A stretch of DNA of 24,675 nt from CAZXDS01 sp964639525 (GTDB taxonomy: Bacteria > Bacteroidota > Ignavibacteria > Ignavibacteriales > Melioribacteraceae): the NCBI GenBank assembly GCA_964639525.1, contig CAZXDS010000026.1:1-24675 (forward strand), in the 5' to 3' direction. A program made the position numbers and the translations under genes. A model generated the notes under the pieces. That model did no database searches and was not told where the DNA came from. It saw only the letters and a program-made list of their open reading frames with translations. The number at the start of each line of letters is the position of its first letter. Positions within the stretch are counted from its first letter, which is position 1. Below are positions 15,652 to 23,938 of the stretch, piece after piece.

Positions 15652-16680
15652 GTGTTAAGTAAAAAAATAGTGTTTCAAGCAGCAATGCTGATGTTTGTTT
15701 TTCAAGCATTTAGCTTTGGGCAAAGTATTACTAAAACAGGTACAACGGCTGCCAAATTTTTGAGTGTAGGAGTAGGTCCGCGAGCCAATGCAATGGGCGG
15801 TGCTTTTAGTGCTGTTAGCAATGATGCTTCTTCAATGTATTGGAACCCGGCTGGAATTGGTGATGTAAAAAGCTATCAAGGAATTTTTACATATACTAAA
15901 TTATTTGCCGATATTAACTTAAATTATTTTGGTGTTGTAACACCAATTGAAGGAGTAGGGAATTTTGGGGTTAGTGTTACTGCTTTAAATTTTGGAGAAA
16001 TGGACATTACTACTGAATTAAATCCTGAAGGAATAGGGACTACGTTTTCTGCAGGCAGTTATGCTTTTGGTATTTCTTTTGCAAGATATATAACACAGGA
16101 CTTTGCAATAGGGGCGACTGTAAAATATATTCGTGAAAATATTTATAATTCTTCTGCTGATGGATTCGCCATTGATGTTGGGACAATGTTTAATACACCT
16201 TTTTGGGGAATTAAATTTGCAAGCAGCATCACAAATTTTGGAACAAAAATGCAGATGAGCGGTGATGATCTTCTTGTCAGGTATGATCAGGACCCTACAA
16301 CAGCCGGAAATAATGAAACGGTTGATGCAAATTTGGCAACAGACCAATTTGAGCTTCCGCTGCGATTACAAATCGGAATATCTAAAAATATTCATATTTC
16401 GGAGGGATATAATTTTCTTGTTGATGTTGACGCTGTTTATCCCAATGATAACAAACAGTGGGTGAATGTTGGTGCTGAATTATCTATGTTTAATAATTTG
16501 CTTGCACTGCGTGCCGGTTACAAGGCATTATTTTTAGAAGATAGCCAGGAAGGATTAACTTTAGGATTTGGCATTAATTATGAGCTGAATGGTTCTTTTG
16601 GTATTCAAGTTGATTATGCATATCAAAAATTTGACTATCTTGATAACAATCACAGCTTTGGTGTGATACTTAGTTTTTGA
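15652..16680 (+). CDS. PorV/PorQ-family outer-membrane protein
   Basis: This 342-aa beta-barrel of the PorV/PorQ (FadL-like) family has a signal peptide (up to FSFGQS). It carries the family N-terminal block AAKFLSVGVGPRANAMGGAF followed by ASSMYWNPAGIGD, repeated amphipathic strands (NYFGVVTPIEGVGNFGVSV, GSYAFGISFARYITQDFAIG) and a C-terminal aromatic strand (HSFGVILSF). The start is a GTG at 15652, supported by AAGGAG seven bases upstream. In characterised T9SS, PorV accepts cargo from the translocon and passes it to the attachment machinery. Its location between two probable cargo genes fits that role, but this family also has members whose function is unknown. Spacing is 39 bp from the upstream gene and 65 bp to the next. 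Confidence 0.85.
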   Translation: MLSKKIVFQAAMLMFVFQAFSFGQSITKTGTTAAKFLSVGVGPRANAMGGAFSAVSNDASSMYWNPAGIGDVKSYQGIFTYTKLFADINLNYFGVVTPIEGVGNFGVSVTALNFGEMDITTELNPEGIGTTFSAGSYAFGISFARYITQDFAIGATVKYIRENIYNSSADGFAIDVGTMFNTPFWGIKFASSITNFGTKMQMSGDDLLVRYDQDPTTAGNNETVDANLATDQFELPLRLQIGISKNIHISEGYNFLVDVDAVYPNDNKQWVNVGAELSMFNNLLALRAGYKALFLEDSQEGLTLGFGINYELNGSFGIQVDYAYQKFDYLDNNHSFGVILSF

Positions 16681-16745
16681 ACAAAAAAATACTTAGCTTA
16701 TTATTTTAATAAACTAATTCTTTAATAACAAAATAGGAGTACAAT

Positions 16746-18581
16746 ATGAAAAAACTTTTTTCTACATTAATCTCAATGTTGCTTTTGGCATTTACCATGA
16801 ATGCACAGACTGTCAATGTTACGTTTCAAGTTGACATGAGTGTGCAAGCGGCAAAGGGTGCATTTGATCCTGCTGCTGATGCAGTTGAGATTCGCGGCGA
16901 TTTTAACGGCTGGGATTTTACGGATCAGCATTTCTTAACAGATGATGATGGTGATTCTGTTTATGTTGGAACTATTACTGCTAATGCGAGTAGCACCGTT
17001 TTATACAAATTTTTCTTTTCAGCAAATGATACTTGGGAAAGTCTTGCTGATAATAGAAGCTTTGATGTAGGGACTACAGATGTTACTGCTCCGGTAGTTC
17101 TTTTTAGTAATGAGGAAATGCCTTCCGGAGATCCTGTAGCAGTTACATTTAATGTTGATATGACATTGCCTGCTCGTACAGGAGCTTTTGATCCAAGCGT
17201 GCGATCTGTGTTTATTGCAGGTAGTTTTACTGATTGGGGAACTAGTCCTGTAGTTATGGAAGATACTGATGGGGATTCAACATATACGGTTACTACAAAT
17301 ATTAATTCGGCACAAATTATTCAGTATAAATTTATTTATGCCAATGCCGATACATCTGATATGCAATGGGAAAGTGTTGATAACAGAGCAGAGTGGATTG
17401 ATGACAGCGGACAAACATTCGATAGCTTCTGGGATAATATTGATCCTAATTCAAACTTGGCAGATGGAAATATTGAATTTACAGTTGATATGTCTGTTAT
17501 GACTGACGTTGGTATTTTTGATGCAGCAGTGGATTCATCTCAAATAAGAGGTGGATTTAACGGATGGGGAGATTCTAATAGAGACATCTCAATTATGTCG
17601 CAAAATTTCTTAAACCCAAGCGAATGGTTTTTACAAGTTCCGTTTACTCAGGTAGAAGTTGGGGCAACTCAAAACTTCAAATTTTTCGTTAGTAAAAATG
17701 ATACTGCATCACTTTGGCTTGATGGTTACGAAAGACCATTATCAGCCGGTGGCGGTAACAGAGGTGTGGATTTTGAAGGTACGGATAATCAAGCAGTTCC
17801 TTCAATCTATTATGATGATGTTTTGCCTAACTATATGATACCTGCCGGAACAAATGTTTCGATTACTTTCTCTGTTGATATGACAGATGCTGCCGATCCT
17901 ACTGTTCAAGCATTACCGTTCGATGCAGCTCAGGATACCGTATATTGGATTGCAGAACAACCTGCATTTACTTTCAGCCAAGGATGGACTGATACGGATG
18001 AAATGAGAGTACTTAAAATGACCGACTCTGATGGTGATATGGTTTATACCGGAACACTTGATGTTACTTCTCCTGCTTGGAACGGTTTTGAATATCGCTA
18101 TGCGTATGCAAGCCCAACTAATGGTTTTATTGCAGAGCCGGCCGGATTTGGTAACTTTGCTTATCGTGTTCGTTATATGGAACAAGACGGTTACCAAAGT
18201 TTTGTACAGCCTTACGATGCTCCACAGGACCATTGGACAGCTCAAGAGGATAAATCAGACCAATGGGAAGCCGAACCTTCGGGCGTTGTATCTGTTGGTG
18301 ATAATGAAATTACACCGTTGAAATTTCAATTGAGCCAGAACTATCCTAATCCGTTTAATCCTTCTACTGCAATTAAATTTACAATTGCAAAAGCCGGAAC
18401 AGTTACTCTTAAAGTATTTAATGTTTTAGGACAACAGGTTTCTACTTTAATCAATAAAAATATGAATGCCGGAAATTATGATTTTAATTTCGATGCTTCT
18501 GTTTTAAGTAGTGGAATTTATTTCTATACCTTGCACGCTGGAAATAATGTTGCAACTAAGAAAATGGTTCTTTTAAAGTAA
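16746..18581 (+). CDS. Secreted multi-module protein with carbohydrate-binding-like repeats and T9SS sorting domain
   Basis: This 611-aa protein has a signal peptide (MKKLFSTLISMLLLAFTMNAQ) and AGGAG six bases before its ATG. Four related beta-sandwich modules start near residues 24, 132, 243 and 372. Each opens with a (V/I)xFxVDM strand and usually has FDP or FDA, then GxFNGW or GSFTDW, a DxDGDxxY segment and a YKF/FKF strand. The pattern is that of E-set/CBM20-CBM48-like starch or glycogen-binding folds. A linker leads to a textbook T9SS type A sorting domain (about 527-611: LSQNYPNPFNPSTAIKF, VLGQQVSTLINKNMNAGNY, SSGIYFYTLHAGN, KKMVLLK). No catalytic domain is visible, so it is probably a surface glycan-binding protein. 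Glycan binding is inferred from fold resemblance. Confidence 0.8.
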   Translation: MKKLFSTLISMLLLAFTMNAQTVNVTFQVDMSVQAAKGAFDPAADAVEIRGDFNGWDFTDQHFLTDDDGDSVYVGTITANASSTVLYKFFFSANDTWESLADNRSFDVGTTDVTAPVVLFSNEEMPSGDPVAVTFNVDMTLPARTGAFDPSVRSVFIAGSFTDWGTSPVVMEDTDGDSTYTVTTNINSAQIIQYKFIYANADTSDMQWESVDNRAEWIDDSGQTFDSFWDNIDPNSNLADGNIEFTVDMSVMTDVGIFDAAVDSSQIRGGFNGWGDSNRDISIMSQNFLNPSEWFLQVPFTQVEVGATQNFKFFVSKNDTASLWLDGYERPLSAGGGNRGVDFEGTDNQAVPSIYYDDVLPNYMIPAGTNVSITFSVDMTDAADPTVQALPFDAAQDTVYWIAEQPAFTFSQGWTDTDEMRVLKMTDSDGDMVYTGTLDVTSPAWNGFEYRYAYASPTNGFIAEPAGFGNFAYRVRYMEQDGYQSFVQPYDAPQDHWTAQEDKSDQWEAEPSGVVSVGDNEITPLKFQLSQNYPNPFNPSTAIKFTIAKAGTVTLKVFNVLGQQVSTLINKNMNAGNYDFNFDASVLSSGIYFYTLHAGNNVATKKMVLLK

Positions 18582-18607
18582 TAACAACTTAAAAGATTCG
18601 GAAAATT

Positions 18608-18641
18608 AAAAGGGATGTGTGAATAACGCATCCCTTTTTTT
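18608..18641 (+). terminator. Intrinsic terminator of the envelope gene run
   Basis: AAAGGGATGTG and CGCATCCCTTT form an 8-bp core stem extended by A-T pairs, with loop TGAATAA, followed by a run of seven T. It lies 27 bases after the stop of the 611-aa gene and closes the plus-strand run 7544-18581. Confidence 0.88.
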
Positions 18642-18678
18642 ATATTAAAAGAATAGAAGTTACGAGGATTTAGCTAAA

Positions 18679-18775
18679 CCAATTTATGATTAATGAGTCC
18701 ATTCTAAAAAGTAATATTTTGACTAACCCACGACTTCAGTCATGGGGAAACAGACTAAAAACGAACTTCCCCAAA
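18679..18775 (-). repeat. Dispersed ~95-bp repeat, copy B (inverted)
   Basis: This unit is the inverted counterpart of 605-697, with the blocks TTCGTTTTTAGTCTGTTTCC, CAAAATATTAC and TTTTAGAATGGACT conserved. The core on the plus strand, CCCACGACTTCAGTCATGGG, is an imperfect hairpin (9-bp arms, one mismatch). It lies between the terminator at 18.6 kb and the SGNH hydrolase gene, ending 23 bp downstream of that gene's stop. Two copies in opposite orientation 18 kb apart could recombine to invert the interval. Confidence 0.65.
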
Positions 18776-18798
18776 ACCAACAAAAGTTCTCATCCACA

Positions 18799-20769
18799 CT
18801 ATTTCAAATTTGAAACTATTACAGCCAACTGTTTTTGTAGGATTTTTGCACCTTTATAATTTGAGTCGAGTGCTAAGCAACTATTAACAGCATTTAACGC
18901 TTTTTTAAAATCCTTGTTTTTAGCATAAGCTCCGGAAAGATTGTACAGCACTTGAATATCATTAGATTTAAATGCAATACTTTCTTCTAAATATTTTATT
19001 GCCTGAAAAATATGGTTTTTGGAAAGTTCAATTATACCAATCCACTTTGTTGAAAAGTAATCCGGCTCAAGTTCATACCTGCGTTTCAAAAAATCAGATA
19101 CATCATCAAACTTCCCCAATTTCAAAAGTTCATTAGCTATCATATTGTAGTAATCCGGAACCATCGGATATTGAGTTGTAAGAACTTCCATTTGATTTAT
19201 AAAGGCACGATAGTTTTTTCTCTTTAAATAGGAAACAGCAACGAGGCGTTCCGACTTTTCCCAAGTTAGTTTTGAGGAAACAAAATTAAATGCAATGCTA
19301 TCGATAAAATTGTGTCTTACTAAAAGATTATTAATAGGGATAGCATTTTCTTTTGTTACAAAAGGCCAATCATTTTTTAATAATCTTAATTTATAAGCGG
19401 CAACTGTTGAATCAAAAGGGGAAAAAACATAATTAGCTAACGTTAAACTATCCTGTTGTGAAAACAGTACTAAATTTTGTTTGGTATTTGGAATATAGTT
19501 TAATTTGTTCATTTCTTCATAGAAAAGTTTTCCTATGTATTGATAACCTCGTAAAGTCGGGTGAAGATGGTCAGTTATTAAATTGTTACCAACAATGTTG
19601 TCTTTACTCAAAGAAGCAAATAATGAATCAACATTAATTAATGGAACATTAAAATCCGAACTTAATTTTTTAATAATCAAATTTATTTTTTCGGGTGCTC
19701 TAAACCTTAACATATCAAGGTCTTTTGCAAATCTGTACAATGAATCGGCAAGTGCATCGTTATACCCGAGTTGTTTTTCAGCTTCTGCGAAAACAGATTT
19801 TGCGGATGGGAATTCAGATGTTTTTTTGTAAATGAATGGTGCAATCCCTTTTAGGTTGCTTGATAATGTTGAAATAATAACGGGGATATTTTTCTGTTTT
19901 ATCATTTCAATTATATCTTGCATATTGCCTCTAAATTGTTCGAGACCGGCATTGAAAATATCGGAGTTAAAAGGAATTGCTTTTTTCTTCGCCATTCTTG
20001 ACATTAGTGTTCCGTTGTTCTGCTTATTGCTGCTAAAAGTCTTAACTGCAAATTGAATAAAATTACGAAGTAATTGTACGGTTTTAAAATTATTTAAACT
20101 TAAAATGAAATTGACTACATCTCTATTACGCCCGAGGGATTCGAGAGAACCAACTCCGAGAGCTCCGTAATATTCATTATGTCCGGCATAGATTAAAATC
20201 AAGTCCGGTTTCTCACTTAAAACGTCAGGCAGTAAGTCTCTAATAGTGTAAGTGTTCACAGCGGTAAGTGCGGCGTTCACGACTTCAATCTCCGATTTTG
20301 GATACATTAGTTCCAATCGTTTGCGCACATACCGTGAGAATGAGCCTAACGGCATAAATGGATAACCGGCTGCACTGCTTCCGCCGAGAATGAATACACG
20401 AAATGAGTTACTCGGTTTGTCCTTCAAAAATGTATCTTGGATAGATTTAGGGACGCTCTTTGTATTGTAAAAATAACGGCGTGCAAATTCAGGATTTAAT
20501 CCCATTCTACCGGGACGAACTTCTACCCAAGTTTTAGTATTGTATCCGTAGTTAAATAAATGTAGTGACAATTCAAGAGCACCAATAAACAAAATGGGAA
20601 TAAGAATAAGAAAAACATAAAATATTTTTGGGGTTTTCGGTAAGGGATTTTTATCTAAAAATTCTTGAACTTCTGATTGTTCGACTCCAAGTTTCTCAGC
20701 TATTTTTTTAACTGAAAACTTTCTTCTTTTGTTCGATATCCACAGAATTTGTTTTTTTGATAAACTCAA
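18799..20769 (-). CDS. Membrane-anchored SGNH/GDSL-family hydrolase with TPR region
   Basis: This 656-aa protein combines several parts. Residues 1-42 look like a small helix-turn-helix or helical domain (SVKKIAEKLGVEQSEVQEFL). Residues 49-72 form one transmembrane helix (IFYVFLILIPILFIGALELS). The SGNH hydrolase domain has block I VFILGGSSAAGYP (Ser131 as nucleophile), block III YAGHNEYYG (Asn198) and block V TDHLHPT (Asp400, His403). The C-terminal ~130 residues are TPR-like helices (SNDIQVLYNLSGAYAKNKDFKKALNAVN). SGNH enzymes commonly remove or transfer acyl groups; the substrate is unknown, probably a surface glycan or lipid. The TTG start at 20769 is chosen because GGAG lies five bases before it and the nearby ATG is in another frame. 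It is divergent from a carbamoyltransferase operon, a pairing that suggests a shared surface-modification task. Confidence 0.82.
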   Translation of the reverse strand: MSLSKKQILWISNKRRKFSVKKIAEKLGVEQSEVQEFLDKNPLPKTPKIFYVFLILIPILFIGALELSLHLFNYGYNTKTWVEVRPGRMGLNPEFARRYFYNTKSVPKSIQDTFLKDKPSNSFRVFILGGSSAAGYPFMPLGSFSRYVRKRLELMYPKSEIEVVNAALTAVNTYTIRDLLPDVLSEKPDLILIYAGHNEYYGALGVGSLESLGRNRDVVNFILSLNNFKTVQLLRNFIQFAVKTFSSNKQNNGTLMSRMAKKKAIPFNSDIFNAGLEQFRGNMQDIIEMIKQKNIPVIISTLSSNLKGIAPFIYKKTSEFPSAKSVFAEAEKQLGYNDALADSLYRFAKDLDMLRFRAPEKINLIIKKLSSDFNVPLINVDSLFASLSKDNIVGNNLITDHLHPTLRGYQYIGKLFYEEMNKLNYIPNTKQNLVLFSQQDSLTLANYVFSPFDSTVAAYKLRLLKNDWPFVTKENAIPINNLLVRHNFIDSIAFNFVSSKLTWEKSERLVAVSYLKRKNYRAFINQMEVLTTQYPMVPDYYNMIANELLKLGKFDDVSDFLKRRYELEPDYFSTKWIGIIELSKNHIFQAIKYLEESIAFKSNDIQVLYNLSGAYAKNKDFKKALNAVNSCLALDSNYKGAKILQKQLAVIVSNLK

Positions 20770-20944
20770 GTCTGCTCCATTAGCATTAATAAGTGGAAAA
20801 ATTTATTATTGAAAATAATCAAAATATTCAAATAAAATCAGTTGAAAAAAGAGATTGAATACTTTTGGATAATAAATATCGTGCAAAAGAATAAAGGAAA
20901 ATCTATCTACGTCCTTGAAAACAGCGATTCAGAGTCAAATATTC

Positions 20945-21129
20945 CCGTTGCATAAAGAGGCTGTGTGAAAAGTCAAAAACAAAATTTGGAACTCATCCCC
21001 AACCCCTTCTCTTAAAAAGAGAAGGGGTTAAAACAAGCTGCTTTGCAGCTTTTTAAAAATTCTTCCCTTTGTAAGAGAGTTATTTAGGATGAGTTTTAAG
21101 AGTTTTCACACAGTCTCTTTATCCAACGG
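20945..21129. mobile_element. MITE-like element, 185 bp with 27-bp terminal inverted repeats
   Basis: The left end (20945-20971, beginning CCGTTGCATAAAGAGGCTGT) and the reverse complement of the right end (21103-21129, beginning CCGTTGGATAAAGAGACTGT) match at 25 of 27 positions. The interior adds a perfect 11-bp hairpin (CCCCTTCTCTT with AAGAGAAGGGG), a 7-bp hairpin (AAGCTGC with GCAGCTT) and an inner ACTCATCC/GGATGAGT pair. There is no coding capacity. Small size, terminal inverted repeats and the absence of a gene fit a miniature inverted-repeat transposable element. The mobilising transposase is not in the window, and no clear target duplication is visible. Confidence 0.65.
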
Positions 21130-21156
21130 TTTAGAAATAAAAACAACTAACTTGCT

Positions 21157-21210
21157 TCTATCCACATTTAACACTTTTTATTACAGTTCAAAATCCCCAA
21201 TGTGGATAGA
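21157..21210. repeat. 12-bp perfect inverted repeat
   Basis: TCTATCCACATT (21157-21168) and AATGTGGATAGA (21199-21210) are perfect complements around a 30-base AT-rich loop. On neither strand does a strong T-run follow directly, so I do not call it a terminator. It is just outside the right end of the MITE-like element. Confidence 0.5.
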
Positions 21211-21300
21211 GCCAAAATCCATTGGAATAAATTAATCATGTCAACTAAAGTTGACGGCGTTAAGTTAAAACAGTTCTTATACTAACTAAGCTATTATTAC

Positions 21301-21322
21301 CCCACGGCTTATCCGCCGTGGC
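21301..21322. repeat. GC-rich hairpin CCACGGC/GCCGTGG
   Basis: A perfect 7-bp stem (CCACGGC, six-base loop, GCCGTGG) stands in AT-rich surroundings. It resembles the CCCACGACT palindromes at 1-26 and 18727-18746 in position and composition. It may be a diverged member of the same palindrome family. Confidence 0.4.
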
Positions 21323-21430
21323 GAACGTGGGCTAATCAAAAAAAGTTAATATTTTAATTAGTTCACTAGTCTATTTTGCTTTAACTAAACGGAAAAACAT
21401 TTAATTACTTTTCTGTAATCTATTGTTTTT

Positions 21431-21453
21431 GCTATTCGCCGCGGCGAATTAGC
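21431..21453. repeat. Near-perfect palindrome with TTCGCCGCGGCGAA core
   Basis: The core TTCGCCGCGGCGAA is its own reverse complement and is flanked by GCTA and TTAGC, extending the symmetry with a one-base offset. It sits immediately inside the right arm of the 20922-21471 inverted repeat and has no counterpart by the left arm. Confidence 0.45.
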
Positions 21454-21660
21454 TTTGACTCTGAATCGCTGCTTAAAAACTAAAATCTTGTATCCTGAAT
21501 CTTGATTCCCTTTCTTAAAATATTTTACATTTTTTTCAGCACAACTATTGCTTTAGAAAATGCAGCAATTAGTCTGCAAAATTTTCTTATCATAAATAAA
21601 GTTATTATTTTTATTTCAGTAATTAAATGTAATCTACACTTGAAAAAATAAATATTATTT

Positions 21661-23478
21661 ATGTATATACTTGGAATTTCCGCCTTCTACCACGATAGCG
21701 CTGCCTGCTTAATAAAAGATGGTCAGATTATTGCGGCAGCACAAGAAGAAAGATTCACACGAAAAAAACATGACTTCAGCTTTCCAATAAATGCGGTGGA
21801 TTTCTGTTTGGGCAATGCAGGAATCAAATCAAACGAATTGGACTTTGTTGCATTTTATGACAAACCATTTATTAAATTTGAGAGAATTCTTGAATCGTAT
21901 CTAGCTTATGCTCCGAAGGGAATTTTATCATTTATTAAAGCAATACCTCTTTGGATAAAAGAAAAATTGTGGATGAAAGAGATAATCAAAAAAGAACTGG
22001 ACTATAACGGTAAAATCCTTTTTCCTGAGCACCACGAATCTCACGCGGCTTCTGCATTTTTTGCTTCGCCTTTTAATGAGGCAGCAATATTAACAGCAGA
22101 TGGCGTAGGAGAATGGACAACTTCAAGTTTCGGTGTTGGCAAGGGAAACAAAATTAATATTCTTGCCGATATAAAATTCCCGCATTCATTAGGTTTACTT
22201 TACTCGGCGTTTACTTATTATACCGGATTCAAAGTAAATTCAGGCGAGTACAAAGTAATGGGATTAGCGCCTTACGGTGAACCGAAATATGTGGACTTAA
22301 TTTTAGATAAACTTATTGATTTGAAAGATGACGGTTCTTTCAAATTGAATATGAAGTATTTTAATTTTGTTGCCGGATTAACAATGACAAACAAAAAGTT
22401 CGATGAGCTTTTTAATGGACAGCCTCGTAAACCGGAAGCAGAATTAACTCAACGTGAAATGGATTTAGCGCGTTCCGTTCAGGATGTTACTGAAAAAATA
22501 ATGTTAAGAATGGCGAAACATATTAAAAAGGAAACAGGACAAAAATATTTGTGCCTTGCCGGCGGTGTGTCTCTCAATTGTGTTGCAAACGGAAAAATTT
22601 TACGCGAAGGTATTTTTGATGACATTTGGATTCAGCCGGCTGCCGGTGATGCGGGCGGAGCACTTGGTGCAGCGTTGTTTGTATGGTATCAATATTTGGA
22701 TAATAAAAGAGAAGCCGATGATAAAAATGATTTTCAGTTCGGTTCTTATTTGGGTCCCGAATTCAGCGATGATAAGATAATGGCTTTTCTTGATGAAAAT
22801 AAAATAAAATATAAAAAATTAACCGAAGATGAAATTATTTCAACAACTGCTGATTTAATTGCCGGCGAAAATGTTATTGGTTGGTTCCAAGGGGAAATGG
22901 AATTTGGCCCGCGTGCGTTGGGAAACCGTTCTATTATTGGAGATGCACGCTCACCTAAAATGCAGACAAAGATGAATTTGAAAATAAAACACCGCGAAAG
23001 TTTTCGTCCGTTTGCTCCGTCGGTACTTGAGGAAAAAGTCGGTGAGTATTTTGAAATTGACAGACCAAGTCCGTATATGCTGCTTGTTGCCGATGTAAAA
23101 AAAGAGCGGCGAAAATCAATGACAGATGAAGAAAATAATTTATTTGGAATTAAAAAGTTAAATATTGAACGTTCGGATATTCCGGCAGTTACTCACGTGG
23201 ATTATTCTGCGCGAATCCAAACAGTAAATAAAAATACCAATCCCAAATATCATAAACTAATTAGTGAATTTGACAATCATCACAGAAATGCAGTTGTGGT
23301 AAATACTTCTTTTAATGTTCGCGGTGAACCTATTGTATGTACACCGGAGGATGCTTATAAATGTTTTATGCGTACTGAGATGGACTATCTTGTAATGGGA
23401 AATATTCTGTTGGACAAGAGAAAGCAGAGTAAATTGGAAAATGATTTTAATTGGCAGGAAAAATTTAAATTGGACTAA
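21661..23478 (+). CDS. NodU/CmcH-family O-carbamoyltransferase
   Basis: This 605-aa enzyme belongs to the carbamoyltransferases that use carbamoyl phosphate and ATP to form carbamoyl-adenylate and pass the carbamoyl group to a hydroxyl (relatives: NodU, TobZ, CmcH). The N-terminal Kae1/TsaD-like domain starts ILGISAFYHDSAACLI and carries the metal-binding PEHHESHAASAFF (His124 and His128), ADGVGEWTTSS, and GDAGGALGAAL with Asp330. The YrdC-like C-terminal domain has WFQGEMEFGPRALGNRSI, HRESFRPFAPSV and VVNTSFNVRGEPIVCTPEDA. Length and motifs are complete. The acceptor is unknown; glycans and secondary metabolites are known acceptors in the family. It is two bases from the SxtJ-like gene and in one operon with it. 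The ATG lacks a Shine-Dalgarno. Confidence 0.93.
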   Translation: MYILGISAFYHDSAACLIKDGQIIAAAQEERFTRKKHDFSFPINAVDFCLGNAGIKSNELDFVAFYDKPFIKFERILESYLAYAPKGILSFIKAIPLWIKEKLWMKEIIKKELDYNGKILFPEHHESHAASAFFASPFNEAAILTADGVGEWTTSSFGVGKGNKINILADIKFPHSLGLLYSAFTYYTGFKVNSGEYKVMGLAPYGEPKYVDLILDKLIDLKDDGSFKLNMKYFNFVAGLTMTNKKFDELFNGQPRKPEAELTQREMDLARSVQDVTEKIMLRMAKHIKKETGQKYLCLAGGVSLNCVANGKILREGIFDDIWIQPAAGDAGGALGAALFVWYQYLDNKREADDKNDFQFGSYLGPEFSDDKIMAFLDENKIKYKKLTEDEIISTTADLIAGENVIGWFQGEMEFGPRALGNRSIIGDARSPKMQTKMNLKIKHRESFRPFAPSVLEEKVGEYFEIDRPSPYMLLVADVKKERRKSMTDEENNLFGIKKLNIERSDIPAVTHVDYSARIQTVNKNTNPKYHKLISEFDNHHRNAVVVNTSFNVRGEPIVCTPEDAYKCFMRTEMDYLVMGNILLDKRKQSKLENDFNWQEKFKLD

Positions 23479-23480
23479 AT

Positions 23481-23897
23481 ATGTTACTTGAAGAGATAAA
23501 AAACATAAAAAGCACAAAAAAAGATTTGAAAAAATTCGGTTATTCGGTTGGCGGAGTTCTGTTTATAATTGGAATTGTTTTACGTTTTCTCACGGTTGGA
23601 TCTTCTGTTATCTTTATTTCAATAGGTTTATTGTTGGCAGTGCTTGGTTTGTCTTTACCTGAAGTTTTACTTCCTTTGCAGAAAGTGTGGATGGCATTCT
23701 CGGTTGTTCTTGGATTTATAATGACAAGAGTAATTTTGTCCGTTCTTTTTTATATTGTAATTACGCCGATTGGTTTTTTGGCAAGAATTTTCGGTAAAGA
23801 TTTTTTGGATGAAAAAATTGATAAAACTAAGACAAGCTATTGGAATTATCGAGATCAAAAGGATTACGATAAAGAATCAACAGAGCAGCAGTTTTAA
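23481..23897 (+). CDS. SxtJ-family membrane protein
   Basis: This 138-aa protein has hydrophobic segments at about 20-40, 43-61 and 66-100 (YSVGGVLFIIGIVLRFL, VIFISIGLLLAVLGLSLPEVLLPL, WMAFSVVLGFIMTRVILSVLFYIVITPIGFLARIFG) and a charged C terminus. It resembles SxtJ-like proteins, repeatedly found directly after NodU-type carbamoyltransferases, here only two bases apart. Its biochemical role is unknown; it may anchor the carbamoyltransferase at the membrane. Confidence 0.75.
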   Translation: MLLEEIKNIKSTKKDLKKFGYSVGGVLFIIGIVLRFLTVGSSVIFISIGLLLAVLGLSLPEVLLPLQKVWMAFSVVLGFIMTRVILSVLFYIVITPIGFLARIFGKDFLDEKIDKTKTSYWNYRDQKDYDKESTEQQF

Positions 23898-23938
23898 TTA
23901 GACGAATAATTTTAAGAATAATCAAATAATTTAATACT

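Larger units (their letters stand above)
20922..21471. repeat. Long-range inverted repeat, 18-bp perfect arms
   Basis: CAGCGATTCAGAGTCAAA at 20922-20939 is the exact reverse complement of 21454-21471. The arms enclose 514 bases that contain two further inverted repeats. The outer structure could be the ends of a larger, degenerate non-autonomous element into which the inner one inserted. Confidence 0.6.
20770..21660. other. 890-bp gene-free stretch packed with inverted repeats
   Basis: No coding region is supportable between the divergent SGNH hydrolase and carbamoyltransferase genes. The stretch holds a 185-bp MITE-like element (20945-21129), an outer inverted repeat (20922-20939 with 21454-21471), a 12-bp inverted repeat (21157-21168 with 21199-21210), and GC-rich hairpins near 21301-21322 and 21431-21453. 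Promoters for both flanking genes should lie here, but none is clear. Confidence 0.7.
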
